64,000 nucleotides of DNA from Apostichopus japonicus. Taxonomy: Eukaryota; Echinodermata; Holothuroidea; Aspidochirotida; Stichopodidae. Shown here piece after piece: positions 38,431 through 53,223 of this stretch; positions within the stretch are counted from its first letter, which is position 1, and every line of letters begins with the position of its first letter. Both the position numbers and the translations under genes were made by a program. The notes below the pieces were generated by a model that saw nothing but the letters and a program-made list of their open reading frames with translations, was not told the origin of the DNA and did not search any database. The stretch covers positions 34,508,668-34,572,667 of the forward strand of contig NC_092569.1 in the NCBI RefSeq assembly GCF_037975245.1, in the 5' to 3' direction.

Positions 38431-39807
38431 ACAACTTGGCAACAAACCAGCTTCAAAGAGTAGTGATTAAGTAATCTGTACAAAGAATGAGCGGTGTAGC
38501 ACCTACCTACACCATAACACCACTGCAACTTCACCTGAATGAACTGCACAGGTATGTACTGTTGTTAATGACAGCTTTACTTCTCATAAATTGAACAATT
38601 TAAACCTCACATCTGTGCCAAGAGCCACTCAATGAGGGTAACAGACCTGTGCACCACACTAGAGGAGTGTAAACCACAGAGGTAAACCATGGAGGTAAAT
38701 GTTTTCTGAATAACCCAGTTAGACTGGTTCTATATCTGCTTTTAACAAATGAACGCTGATACATTTAATCCAACCAACCATTTCATCAAAAAAACAGGAA
38801 TGCCATGAATTTTCAAATCCCTTCAAATTGGGAAAGATGTCCAAGCAGTACTGCCCTGTTGTTAAAAAAAACTAAGCCTAACGCATAGCAACCATGGCAA
38901 TGGTATCAGGAATGCCAACACAAATATTTCTTCAAATTTTTCCCATCAATGCTCAAATTCTTGGACTGACTTCAAACCTGAGATGAACCCCTGGCTTGAT
39001 ACAGAGTTGTATGCAGCATGGATTTCGATGGCCTCAGGAAGCAGGAATTATATGATTGACCATATCCGCATCTGGCTCTCTGCTAGGTAAATTGATCGGC
39101 GAATTGTCCATAATGGTTGAATGTTGAGGTGGCCTCGCTTGAGATCTGTGGATGATCAGATTCAATGTATTGATGACAATAAGCTTTTGTTATTATATTA
39201 CGATATCGACAAAAATATATCGACTTAAGTTTCTGCCCCGAATATCTGATGCCGAAGTAGCCAGATAATACCTCGAGATTTTAACTGACAATCACAAACA
39301 CAAAACGAGACAGTTTTTAAAACTCAACTCAGAGTGAATATGAGACCATGAATCGCACTGTTTTCTCACAACAACATACAAATTGGTAATTTTAGTTGGC
39401 TGACTTCTCAGTTTTGGTCGTACCAGTTTGGATGTGTTTCATGAACCAAAATCACATAGGTTTTACACAGGGTCCACTCATTGCAACTGGATTTGGCCTA
39501 GTCCAAAATGGATGTGGGTTGTTGTGCCTTATATTGCCTCATATTGTTTGTTGGAGAGAAAAAAAGTACAATATAAATATATGTTATATATATATTATCT
39601 CATAACTGAACAACCCCAATATCAGCATGCAACTTTTCATGTAATAAGTACTGCCTCTGGTAAATAATTTTGCCTTTTCATTAAATGAAAAAAAAAATGG
39701 TCTGATATAACTTGTGCCAACATCACAAGTTATCAAGCAGATATTTCTATAAAAGTTCTGCATCAGAACACATTCTCACCTGGCTCCTTTTACCACCTCA
39801 CTTGCCT

Positions 39808-39813
39808 TTTATT
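39808..39813 (-). terminator. candidate PPP1R42 polyadenylation signal
   Basis: TTTATT on the plus strand (AATAAA on minus) lies about 365 bp past the PPP1R42 stop. Chance match possible. Confidence 0.25.
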
Positions 39814-40175
39814 ACACATGTCCATACTGGACCAACTGTTATCAAATTGACCCTCTACTGCCCCTCCCCCATGCCCACTCCCCTCCCACACCTCCACTTC
39901 AAGGAATTTGATTAATGTTTCTGCATTAGTCAGATATCTTAGTGTAGTAACAGTGAGGAACCAGTTATCACAGACATGCAATCCAGGTTAAAAGTGCTAT
40001 TAATGTTAGATCTAAATTTGCTAAATCATTACAAGTTGAGCTAAGGTGACTAGTCTGCCATAACTGGTTATTCAGTCTCATCGGTTATTCAGTCTCATCA
40101 TGGGCCCATAGCATAGCACTGCATAGCATTGAATAGGATAGCATAACAATGCATGGCATAGCATTGAATAGGATC

Positions 40176-44521
<4,346 letters not shown>

Positions 44522-46429
44522 TATGTAGTCATGCTTATGCCACAGGTCATGTAGGGATACAGCCACCAGAAATCAAGATTTCAATTGCTTCAGGGTAAAA
44601 CAGAACCATTAGCTGATGAGAAAAATATTTTTATATACGAGTAGGTGATGAGGAATGAAGCTGTATACTTCTCGCACCCAACCTGTAACCACTCCTCCTA
44701 CGTACACCGGCAATACCAAGGCAATACAATTGCAGCCAGGGGTATCAATAAGGATTGACAATTATGATGGAGAGGGGGGGGGGGCATTTTTATCTGTCAA
44801 ATATCTGTTTACCACACAAAATCTCCTGAATTTCCCATAACCACCACTCCTACAGTAGCTCAAATGTCATGCTCATGCCAACGTAATTACGTAATTACAA
44901 ACAATTGAATAATCAAGTGATCTGTTTTTACTCTCCTGATCCGATGAAACTACTGAAATGTTCATGCCAATGTAAAACATTTCAAATGCTGATATTAACT
45001 GTCAAAATTTTAAGAAGTTAGGCCTAGGCTAGGCCCATTGTAACTTTAATAGCAGAACTTTAGGTTACAGCCTAGTCCTTACAATAAATTTAAACTCCAG
45101 CACAAACTTCAATGCTTGCATAGTATACCTAATGTCGGTTGAATAGTGTGTGATTAGACTGATTGAGCTGGGCTCTACTTTCCGCCATGGCAGATAGCTT
45201 GAAACCTATGGCGGATAGGTACATTTTAGGAATTTATTTTACACAGGAATGTTTTAGTGAAAGTTTCTGAGATTCGTGTGGAAGGATATAGGTACACCGT
45301 CTTCAAATGTGACGGTGTGCTGGATAGACTGAATTGTATTTAAGACAAAATAGGGAATAGACACACAGTCTTTAATGTACTTGTTGATTGAATAGTTTCA
45401 ATTGTAAGTTCGTAAGAGTCGATACGCTGTCTTCAAATATATAATAATTGGTTGAATAAATCAAATTAATTAAGGTTGATTGTTTATTAAAAGGACTGAT
45501 TCTAATTGTCAATTTAAATGACCTATTTTGTTGATTTTGCGGGCCTAGGTAGTGTGAAGAGAAGCAATATACAGTGCATATAGCCTAGGCCTACAAAAGT
45601 GCTTTACCGCAATCGGGGTAACACGGCGGAATGGCACTTTTTCTATGGCGGAAATAGCACATTTTCTATGGCGGAATGTACCGATGGTGGAATGACACGG
45701 CCCCCAGCTAGCCTATAGGCCTACACTCTGTCCTTGCCTGGTCAGGAACAGACCAGGAGATACTACTGTACAGTCACTACGAGTTGATTGCGTTATCTTT
45801 TATAAGCGTAAGGAGCGCTTGCAGCCTAACATTAAAATGCTTTCTGCAGCCTAACTTAACAGTTAAGCATTAATAGTATTTAGACTAACGTTACCATTTC
45901 TATTACTAGTATTCTTAGCCTAGGCCTATTTTCGGCACAACTTACTGTACAGTGTAGTGTAGGTCTCACGTAACGTAGGCTACTGTAAATGTTTGCAGAT
46001 CAAATTAAAAAAAAAAGCATTACTCTTTTAAACAACTCAACCGTTTCTACGAGTAAAATCGAAGTTTAACACACATTAAGTTAAAAATTCAGTAGCTTAC
46101 TATCATCTCATAGTGACAATAATTGGTCCTGGCTTGACAAGTGGGCAGGTCAGCACTTTGCTTAGGCTGCGTCTATGCCGGTCGTTGCTAAGGAAGCAAT
46201 AGTAAAAGATTTAGTGCTAGTGCACGAAGAGCATACGTTATTCCTAGCTTACAAACTGTACTGAAAATGGTCACCACTCACCTATCTATCGTGATATCTT
46301 GCCGTGACATAGGGCAACAATTTTTAATCCAAGTTGTAAGTTAGGAATAATAGATGCCCTTCGTGTACTAATATAATTATTTAATATTCCTTAGGAACGA
46401 CCGTGTCGAACGCCATTTTAACATTTATA
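44522..46429. other. intergenic, 5' flank of PPP1R42
   Basis: No gene seen. At 45170-45700 the ATGGCGGA core recurs several times, and three degenerate units around GTCTTCAAAT...GAATAG lie at 45285-45470. CpG and TAGGCCTA motifs are frequent. Promoter of PPP1R42 presumed near 44530-44700 but not identifiable. Confidence 0.4.
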
Positions 46430-46800
46430 CAATAATTCGAGATATCTACAATTAAATTGTAGATATCTGCAATTAATTTCAAATATCTCGAATTAAATTG
46501 AAGAAATCTCTAATCATTCCAGATATCTCCAGTTCAACATGAGATATCAGAAATGCATGTATTTTCGATATCTTGAATTTTATTTAAGATATCTCATATT
46601 GATTTTAAGATATTAAGACTAATAAAAGTTATTAAAATGGAACATTATTTAAAATTTCTCGAATTGAATTCGAGATATCAGAAATTGAATTCAAGATATC
46701 AAAAATTGAATTAGAGATATAAAAAAAAAAATCGAATTTGAGATATCCAAAATAGAATTCAAGATATCAAGAATTCGAATTTGAGATATTGTTAATGAAG
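46430..46800. repeat. GATATC/AATTGAATT palindrome-rich array
   Basis: About 16 copies of GAGATATC-type palindromes alternate with AATT-containing palindromes at 18-24 bp spacing. The left half mostly reads GATATCT-AATT and the right half AATTGAATTCGAGATATC, so both strands look alike. Non-coding. Confidence 0.8.
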
Positions 46801-46878
46801 TCTGCAAGTAAGGAGAAGAAAGCTGCTTATGTCCTATGGATAGCTTAAGGGGATTACAAAGCTGGGATTACTTAGACA

Positions 46879-47199
46879 TGTAAAGACTTGCTAATAGGAT
46901 TAAAGGATAGAGCTAGAGATGAGGAGAGAAAAGTAGGGAAGGGTTTACAAATTACAACAGTTGGGCTGTGGCTTTTGTGAGGTGAAGAGTTAAGGTAATA
47001 ACAAGAGACAAGGAAAGGGAGAAGCCTAGGTTGTGTGAGACGATAGCGGTGATAGTGTTGGAAGGTAGCAGAGTTTGTTGACGAAGATGTTTTGTGATTG
47101 TGAAAGGGAGCAGTGGCATTTTGTAGAGTCCGATAATAAAAGAAGAAAAGCATCGAATAACATTGTCCTTAACTTATTAAACCAAACTACGTAATTACA
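46879..47199 (+). mobile_element. candidate LTR of a retrotransposon relic
   Basis: A 321-bp segment starts TGTAA and ends TTACA (inverted TG...CA termini). It contains AATAAA at 47135-47140 and is followed directly by TGGTGGCAACGG, the type of primer-binding-site region seen next to Ty3/Gypsy LTRs. A decayed gag follows at 48087-48540. No 3' LTR is present, so the boundaries rest on termini only. Confidence 0.55.
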
Positions 47200-47710
47200 T
47201 GGTGGCAACGGTTTAAAAGAAGAAATGCCTCGGTGTTTGCCCACTACCATTGTGTTAAATCCGCTACCAGCTAAAAGTCAATGGGATTCAAAGGATATAA
47301 CTTTAGCTAATGTGTTAGTCATGCAGACGATTTGTTAATTTAACAGAAAATAGGTAACAACACATGAAACTTGGGCGAAACGGATGGATGGTAATCGTTT
47401 CAGAAAACATCTGAAGAAGCAAGATCCCGAAGGTATGTAACGACATCATACAACCGCATAGTGGTGGAGCTGATTGTACGGTGGAGATCATACAACGCCC
47501 AATTACGGAAGCAGAGTTGTCCATTTAAAAAACACGCTGTTACATAAAAATTCATTAATCAAGGTGGAGGAAGTCATTGTTTGGTGGAAGAGAAGAAGAA
47601 ACAAAAATATAGAATACAGACAGCAACCAAATATGACAGCTGAGGCACTTTTATGGATTTTTTTTTAAGGAGTTCTTCTTGGACACTTTCTCGCTGAAAC
47701 TGCGGTGGAG

Positions 47711-48018
47711 ATCGCATACAGGCCGTAGCCAGGAATTTGCCAAGGGAGGGGCGAAACTGTAGATTTGGCATTGCAAACTATCTAAGCGTAGCGCCACCAT
47801 GAGTGGCGCGAAGCGTACAAAAAATTTTGGCTGAAAATGCCTCCCAGATCGCTGGAAATGGCACTTCCCAGGCCTTGTAAGTTACATCTTAGCATTTTCT
47901 CTTTTGAAAATACTAGCGATATCATAAAAACATTAAAAAAAAATATATGCTCAAGGGGGGGGGGGGTGGCGGCTGCCCCCTTCGCCCCCCCCCCCTTGGC
48001 TACGCGCCTGATCGCATA
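47711..48018. mobile_element. 292-bp hAT-type MITE with perfect 8-bp TSD
   Basis: The element at 47719-48010 begins CAGGCCGTAGCCA and ends TGGCTACGCGCCTG (terminal inverted repeats with one indel). It is flanked by ATCGCATA on both sides (47711-47718, 48011-48018). It sits inside the leader of the LTR-retrotransposon relic. The internal core (CTAAGCGTAGCGCCACCAT, GGCGCGAAGCGTACAA) resembles the 376-388 bp MITEs of this window. Confidence 0.88.
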
Positions 48019-48086
48019 TACATTAAGGTTGTAAACCGATATTTATTAATAATTGCTATTTCATATTCTCCATTTAAGGGTGCATC

Positions 48087-48540
48087 ATGTATAATTTAGT
48101 GTCAGAGAAAAGTGAAGTGAAAATGAACACGACAGATAAAAGGGAGGACCAAACTTCTTCACCAGGGATACCTGAAGGTCTTCCAAAAGAAATGCGGATA
48201 AACTACTTACTAGATATGCGTAAGGTAGAAGCACAAATTGAAATAGAAAAATGTAAACAAAATCATGAAATAGAAAACAAAAGTCCGAACAAGACCATGA
48301 ACTGAACAAGGCTAAAGTAGAGGCAGATACAGAAGTAAAACTAAAGCAACTTCAGATAGAGAACGAAACTGCCAAAGTTCAAGTGAACCCAACGTATAAG
48401 TGGCAAGTGGTGAAAGTGTAAATTTGATGAAGGTGCCTCGTCTGCATGAGAAGGAAAATGCTGATGTATATCTTAGAGGTTTTGAAATGTTAGCAGAAAC
48501 AAACAAGTGGGATAAATCACAGTGGGCAATAATTTTTGGT
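48087..48540 (+). pseudogene. decayed gag of a Ty3/Gypsy-type LTR retrotransposon
   Basis: Three frames in turn carry recognisable pieces: a charged Lys/Glu-rich helical region, its continuation after a frameshift near 48280, and after another shift near 48415 a segment with VPRLHEKENADVYLRGFEML followed by NKWDKSQWAII, typical of capsid-like Gag. The frame then runs into unrelated sequence and stops near 48570. No pol is present. The copy is dead: two frameshifts and a 3' truncation. Confidence 0.7.
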
Positions 48541-48599
48541 TATTTGGTTTTCATACATTATGCTATGATGTGAAAGAAATTTAAAGCAACATGATATGC

Positions 48600-48930
48600 T
48601 AATTTTTCAAATATCTTGGAAAAGACTTGCAATACAGGAATTAGCCTATAGTTATCTTTCACCTTTTTCTGTTACTTTATTTTGTAGTCAGGAAAAGCAC
48701 TTGTAATTTTAAGATCATTAGGCACATTATACCACTATTAAAACACCTGTTCACAAGATGGCTGAATGGACGAACAATAATGTTATTAAATGCTTTAACA
48801 ACTTTACAATGAATATTATAATTGTCCTTGACTACCATTTTGAAGATCTTTGATACATTCCATAATATCGTCATCATCGGTGGAATACAAAAACATACAG
48901 TGATCATGTATACACCAGCTCTTCTTAATT
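48600..48930 (-). pseudogene. non-LTR reverse transcriptase fragment
   Basis: On the minus strand one frame reads NIIVRPFSHLVNRCFNSGI (RT finger region, helix before the conserved P-x-K block). After a frame change comes KDNYRLIPVLQVFSKIFEKL, a variant of the DNYRPISVLPVFSKIFEKL motif of Jockey/CR1-like LINEs. The fragment is short, with in-frame stops, so it is a dead relic abutting the gag remnant tail to tail. Confidence 0.65.
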
Positions 48931-49364
48931 TTGGAGCGACTACTTCATCCTTGAAGAGGGAAATAACGTTCATACAAGAAGATACAAATGAATGCGTTTT
49001 AAGTAGAATTAAAATCATTTACTATTAGAACATCAGTCCAAACCACCTGTGAAAGATCCTGATGAAATGAAGTTATAGCACTTTGCGTCAATTTACGGTG
49101 TAAGTTTGTAGACCTATTCCTTCTAGATGTATAAGAAGAAGAGGCGTCAATCATAGAAGGGGGAGGGGGGACAGGGTGACACGTCCCCACCTCTAAAGGG
49201 TGGGGACAGGTTTGGTAACTGATTCGCGTAGGCGCTGGAGTATCATTCAGACTCATAATGACTCGTGTATCCCACAAAGGGAGCTGAAACATTGTGCTAC
49301 ATGAGATTAGTATGTTATTATTTTTTTTATTCTCAACTGCTCGACCACCAGATGCTCGACCAGA
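48931..49364. other. intergenic, no feature seen
   Basis: No gene recognised; a G-rich then C-rich stretch lies near 49160-49205. CTCGACCA is duplicated just before the TCCC array. Confidence 0.4.
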
Positions 49365-50019
49365 TCCCTCCCTCCCTCCCTCCCTCCCTCCCTCCCTCCC
49401 TCCCTCCCTCCCTCCCTCCCTCCCTCCCTCCCTCCCTCCCTCCCTCCCTCCCTCCCTCCCTCCCTCCCTCCCTCCCTCCCTCCCTCCCTCCCTCCCTCCC
49501 TCCCTCCCTCCCTCCCTCCCTCCCTCCCTCCCTCCCTCCCTCCCTCCCTCCCTCCCTCCCTCCCTCCCTCCCTCCCTCCCTCCCTCCCTCCCTCCCTCCC
49601 TCCCTCCCTCCCTCCCTCCCTCCCTCCCTCCCTCCCTCCCTCCCTCCCTCCCTCCCTCCCTCCCTCCCTCCCTCCCTCCCTCCCTCCCTCCCTCCCTCCC
49701 TCCCTCCCTCCCTCCCTCCCTCCCTCCCTCCCTCCCTCCCTCCCTCCCTCCCTCCCTCCCTCCCTCCCTCCCTCCCTCCCTCCCTCCCTCCCTCCCTCCC
49801 TCCCTCCCTCCCTCCCTCCCTCCCTCCCTCCCTCCCTCCCTCCCTCCCTCCCTCCCTCCCTCCCTCCCTCCCTCCCTCCCTCCCTCCCTCCCTCCCTCCC
49901 TCCCTCCCTCCCTCCCTCCCTCCCTCCCTCCCTCCCTCCCTCCCTCCCTCCCTCCCTCCCTCCCTCCCTCCCTCCCTCCCTCCCTCCCTCCCTCCCTCCC
50001 TCCCTCCCTCCCTCCCTCC
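49365..50019. repeat. perfect (TCCC)n microsatellite, 655 bp
   Basis: About 164 uninterrupted TCCC units. The minus strand is (GGGA)n, a strong G-quadruplex former. The long Pro/Leu/Ser and Gly/Arg/Glu open frames across it are artefacts of the 4-bp period. Confidence 0.98.
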
Positions 50020-50134
50020 TATTGGTGTAAAATATTGACACCTCTTATAACGGCCACTATAAAACTTGGTTGAAGGAAATGAAAAAATAGCAGATATTTC
50101 CGAAACCGAACACTACACACATAGGCGTAGGAGG

Positions 50135-50538
50135 CGCGGCGGCAGTGGCGGAGCTAGGGATATTGGTCAGGAGGGGCGAGAATGGTCTGTAGGGGCGCTT
50201 TCGACACTATCTAAGCGGAGCGCCACCACTGGTTGGCGCGTAGCGTACAGAAAATTTTTGAGTAAAGATGCTCCCTAGATCGCCGGAAATGACCCTTTCC
50301 GGGCCTGGCTAATTTGCAGATAAACGAAGAATAAGGTGTCATCGCCAAATTACACCAACAAAATGTGACAAATCTCAATAAGTAGATGAGAGCGCAATAA
50401 AAAAGTCAATAATCTAGAATAAGTAAAAAGTGGTAAAGAGCTGAAAAAGGCGCCAGCAGTCCATTTGAGTCCGTCAGGGGGGGGGGCATCCGCCCGCCCG
50501 CCCTCTGACCGTATGGACGCTCCGCCACTGCGCGGCGG
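50135..50538. mobile_element. second hAT-type MITE with perfect 8-bp TSD
   Basis: The element at 50143-50530 (388 bp) has the same termini CAGTGGCGGAGC / GCTCCGCCACTG as the copy at 6024-6399 and is homologous to it in reverse orientation throughout. It is flanked by CGCGGCGG on both sides (50135-50142, 50531-50538). Confidence 0.9.
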
Positions 50539-50885
50539 GGGTGCAGCCCCTAATTCGCCATTACTAATGTAAAAGAGAGTTTTGACATAATTGGACCTCC
50601 ATGCTTTTTCTACATCTACATGAGACATGTCGTTGTTTACATTAGCATCCCGCGGTATACTGCGCAATTTTAACGGACCGTACGGTACACGATGGCATGC
50701 GATGTAGTAACCGATGCTTGCTTATATGATATTGACTTTAACACGTTGAACGCGAGCTTTGCGCGCGAAAATTTTTGGTTATTTTTTCAGGCAAGTCGGA
50801 CAGTTTTGAGGCTTTTCATCCTGGAACGCCATTTTCATGCTCACTGATATGATGTGATATCTGCTGTTTGCGTTACAAATTCCAA

Positions 50886-51134
50886 CAGGCGCGTAGCGAG
50901 GAATTTGCCAAGGTAGGGGCGAAGCCTGTAGGCAAATTATCTAAGCGTAGCGCCACCATAGGTTGGCGCGAAGCGTACAAGCAAATTTTGGCCGAAAATG
51001 TCTCCCAGGTAGCTGGAAATGACACTTCCCAGGCCTTGTAAGTTGCATCTAAGCACTTTCTATTTTGAAATTACTTAGCGATATCATTTAAAAAAAAATG
51101 CTGAATGGGGGGGGGGGCGGGCGGTCGCCCCCAT
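50886..51134. mobile_element. 3'-truncated copy of the 292-bp MITE family
   Basis: The element starts CAGGCGCGTAGCGAGGAATT and follows the 47719-48010 element to the G-run and GGTCGCCCCCAT, then diverges before a recognisable right terminus. No target duplication was found. Confidence 0.75.
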
Positions 51135-51404
51135 CCCAAAATGCGTCATGTTCCCCGACGACACGGTCGAGTTCGAGACCAGCCACAGTTGGTTTCATAG
51201 CACAATTCTACACACGCGTTATGATAGACCATATATAGTATATATATAGATCATTAGTGAGAGGGAAATGGAAACGTCAAAAAATGGAGTTGTCGGTGTA
51301 AAGGGTAGGGTGAGTCACACTTTTACGAAATCATTGATCCGTCACTGGCTACCCTTTAGCGCTGTAATGATGTTACTGTTCCTCTTTCTCTTCCCGGTGT
51401 CTTC

Positions 51405-51700
51405 GCGTTTTTCTTTTACTCCCTCCTTTCTCCTTTCTCCTTTTTCTCTCTTTCTTCTTTTTCTTTTCCCTTCCTTCCTCTCCTCCTCCTCTTTTTTCCC
51501 CTCTTTTTTCCTTTTTTCTTCTCTTTTTTTTCTCTCCTCTTTTTCTTACCCGGGGGGCGCGCGCCCCCAACGCCCCCCCTAGATACGCACCTGTATGTTT
51601 AGACAACGAAATAAGTTTGCCTTTTTAGCGTTCCATAAAACATTCTTGCTACCCTCTCGCCAACCGATGGTGGCGCTCAGATAGTGTCATGATGGTCCCT
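51405..51700. repeat. polypyrimidine tract and MITE terminal fragments
   Basis: A T/C-only stretch covers 51413-51548. It leads into GGGGGGCGCGCGCCCCC and a MITE-like right end TAGATACGCACCTG ending at 51593. At 51655-51690 CTCGCCAACCGATGGTGGCG resembles the internal core of the MITEs. No complete element could be delimited. Confidence 0.5.
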
Positions 51701-52560
51701 TTTAGGAATGGCCCACCCACTAAAGATTTCTTTCAAAGGCCCTGGTATAACCTCACCTCAAAGCATCACTGTGTAACATTTGGACGATACATGTTTCTCG
51801 ATGTTCCGCAACTGTGTATGGAACGCTAAAAGTGAAAAGTTCAAGAATGTTTCCGTTTGGGTTTAAGTTTCAATTAACCATGATACGGCTCTAAGTCACA
51901 CCCGGATGTTAAATAGCCAAGTCTTCCTTAATTTAAGTCCAATCACTTGTCAGATGTTGACTTTTGTTAAAATTTATCTATGACTGACATATAAATCCAG
52001 GGACCAAACAGAAGCAAACTTGAAGATTTATAGTTGTGAGTGCCACCCCCCCCCCCCATTCGCGCCCGCCGAAGCTTCATACTACACCCATTTAACTTTG
52101 ACTATCTAACTCGAAATCATTTGTGATTCATAATTATTAATTTTCCACAAACAAATTAAACATCTCCGAAATTTAGCGATAGTACCTGTGTTTTCAACAT
52201 TTCGTTATTTTAAGTTGACTATGTACATGAGATTAACAACACCACGTGCAACCACATAATACTTTGTCATTAGTTGACATGGCTGGTATTAGAAGATTTA
52301 TTTAGGGATATTGTAATCTATATATATTTATAAATGTTACCCTATGTTTTGTGAGTAGTTCGACGGCAACCCTGATAATGACTTCATATAAACATATAAG
52401 TATATGAAATGTGTATGTATATGTCCTAGAACCAAGAATCGTTAAGAATCCACTTGCAATTATCCATTTCCAACCAACTAATAATACTTGGGGGTTGGGG
52501 GGAGGGTGAGGGTTGACTACGAGGGATGCAACAAATTAAGGAAAAATGCACAAGTTTACT
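51701..52560. other. intergenic, 3' flank of fibrinogen-related gene
   Basis: AT-rich, with no gene seen. A C homopolymer lies at about 52045-52058 and a G-rich stretch near 52490-52510. Confidence 0.4.
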
Positions 52561-52564
52561 ATGT

Positions 52565-52578
52565 TTTATTTTTTTATT
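52565..52578 (-). terminator. candidate polyadenylation signals of the fibrinogen-related gene
   Basis: Two TTTATT motifs (AATAAA on minus) lie about 290 bp past the stop codon at 52865. Plausible but not proven. Confidence 0.35.
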
Positions 52579-52864
52579 CTTTTGTGAGACTCATGCAATA
52601 ATCAATTTTCAAACTATCAAACAACAGTATGCTGGTTAATATTAATAATTTGACATCAATTTCAATAAATATCTCCTCATTCCCTTTGAAAATGAATTAT
52701 TTAGTCGAATCGTCCCGTTTGTAATTTGTGTTGCATTATACTTCTTCTTTCTTGTCTATGGCACGTCTAGCTGTCCGATGCTCGAAGATTTGTGTCGATC
52801 TTTTCTTATTTTTCCTTTTGTAAAACCTGCTCTTTTGTGCAATGTTATTTATACAGTGTTTTGT

Positions 52865-53223
52865 CTACACAGGCCGTATTTTCATATCTGTGTATTGAAG
52901 GTTGCATCCATAACTGTTCAAACTAGAACTATACCAGAACATGTGCGTTCCTCGAGTAGAGCCGTCATAGTCTCCGTTGAGGTGAGAATAAGCGCAATAA
53001 GCGCAGTTGTCGCTGCCATCGGGAAAATAATTGCAATAGTAACTATAACCGGGACAATAAGACCGACACTGAGAAGCAGAATAATAACGTCTACAGTCAT
53101 AATAATCGTAGAACCACCAGGCTCCTCTGTGTTCCACAGCACAGTTGTAGCTGCTCCATCCATCGTTGTCCCGGTCTTTTGTACTGAACGGTTTATTGTT
53201 GCTACCAGACAAACGATCATAAC
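52865..53223 (-). CDS. FReD C-terminal exon with Cys/Tyr-rich insertion
   Basis: Begins [20 protein letters not shown], with the DRDND calcium-binding loop, then [12 protein letters not shown]. In ordinary FReDs about nine residues separate WW from LNG. Here 44 residues do, encoded at 52982-53113, very rich in Tyr and with six Cys. The domain then resumes with SHLNGDYDG and finishes YTDMKIRPV before TAG. Acceptor CGCAG/GT, phase 1. Confidence 0.88.

Larger units (their letters stand above)
36841..40175. other. intergenic, 3' flank of PPP1R42
   Basis: Mostly unremarkable AT-rich DNA. A C homopolymer lies near 37048-37062. The duplicated segment at 38266-38430 is listed separately. Short tandem GCATAGCATTGAATAGGA repeats at 40105-40175 abut the PPP1R42 stop codon. 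Confidence 0.45.

Noticed and set aside
49265-50073. Open frames of 244-259 codons across the TCCC tract
   Set aside because: All six frames stay open because a 4-bp period without stops repeats; composition is pure Pro/Leu/Ser or Gly/Arg/Glu and no gene signals flank it.
50886-51593. A single complete MITE spanning both left and right terminal fragments
   Set aside because: The flanking 8-mers (AATTCCAA and TATGTTTA) do not match and the interior includes an unrelated polypyrimidine tract, so two fragments are more likely.
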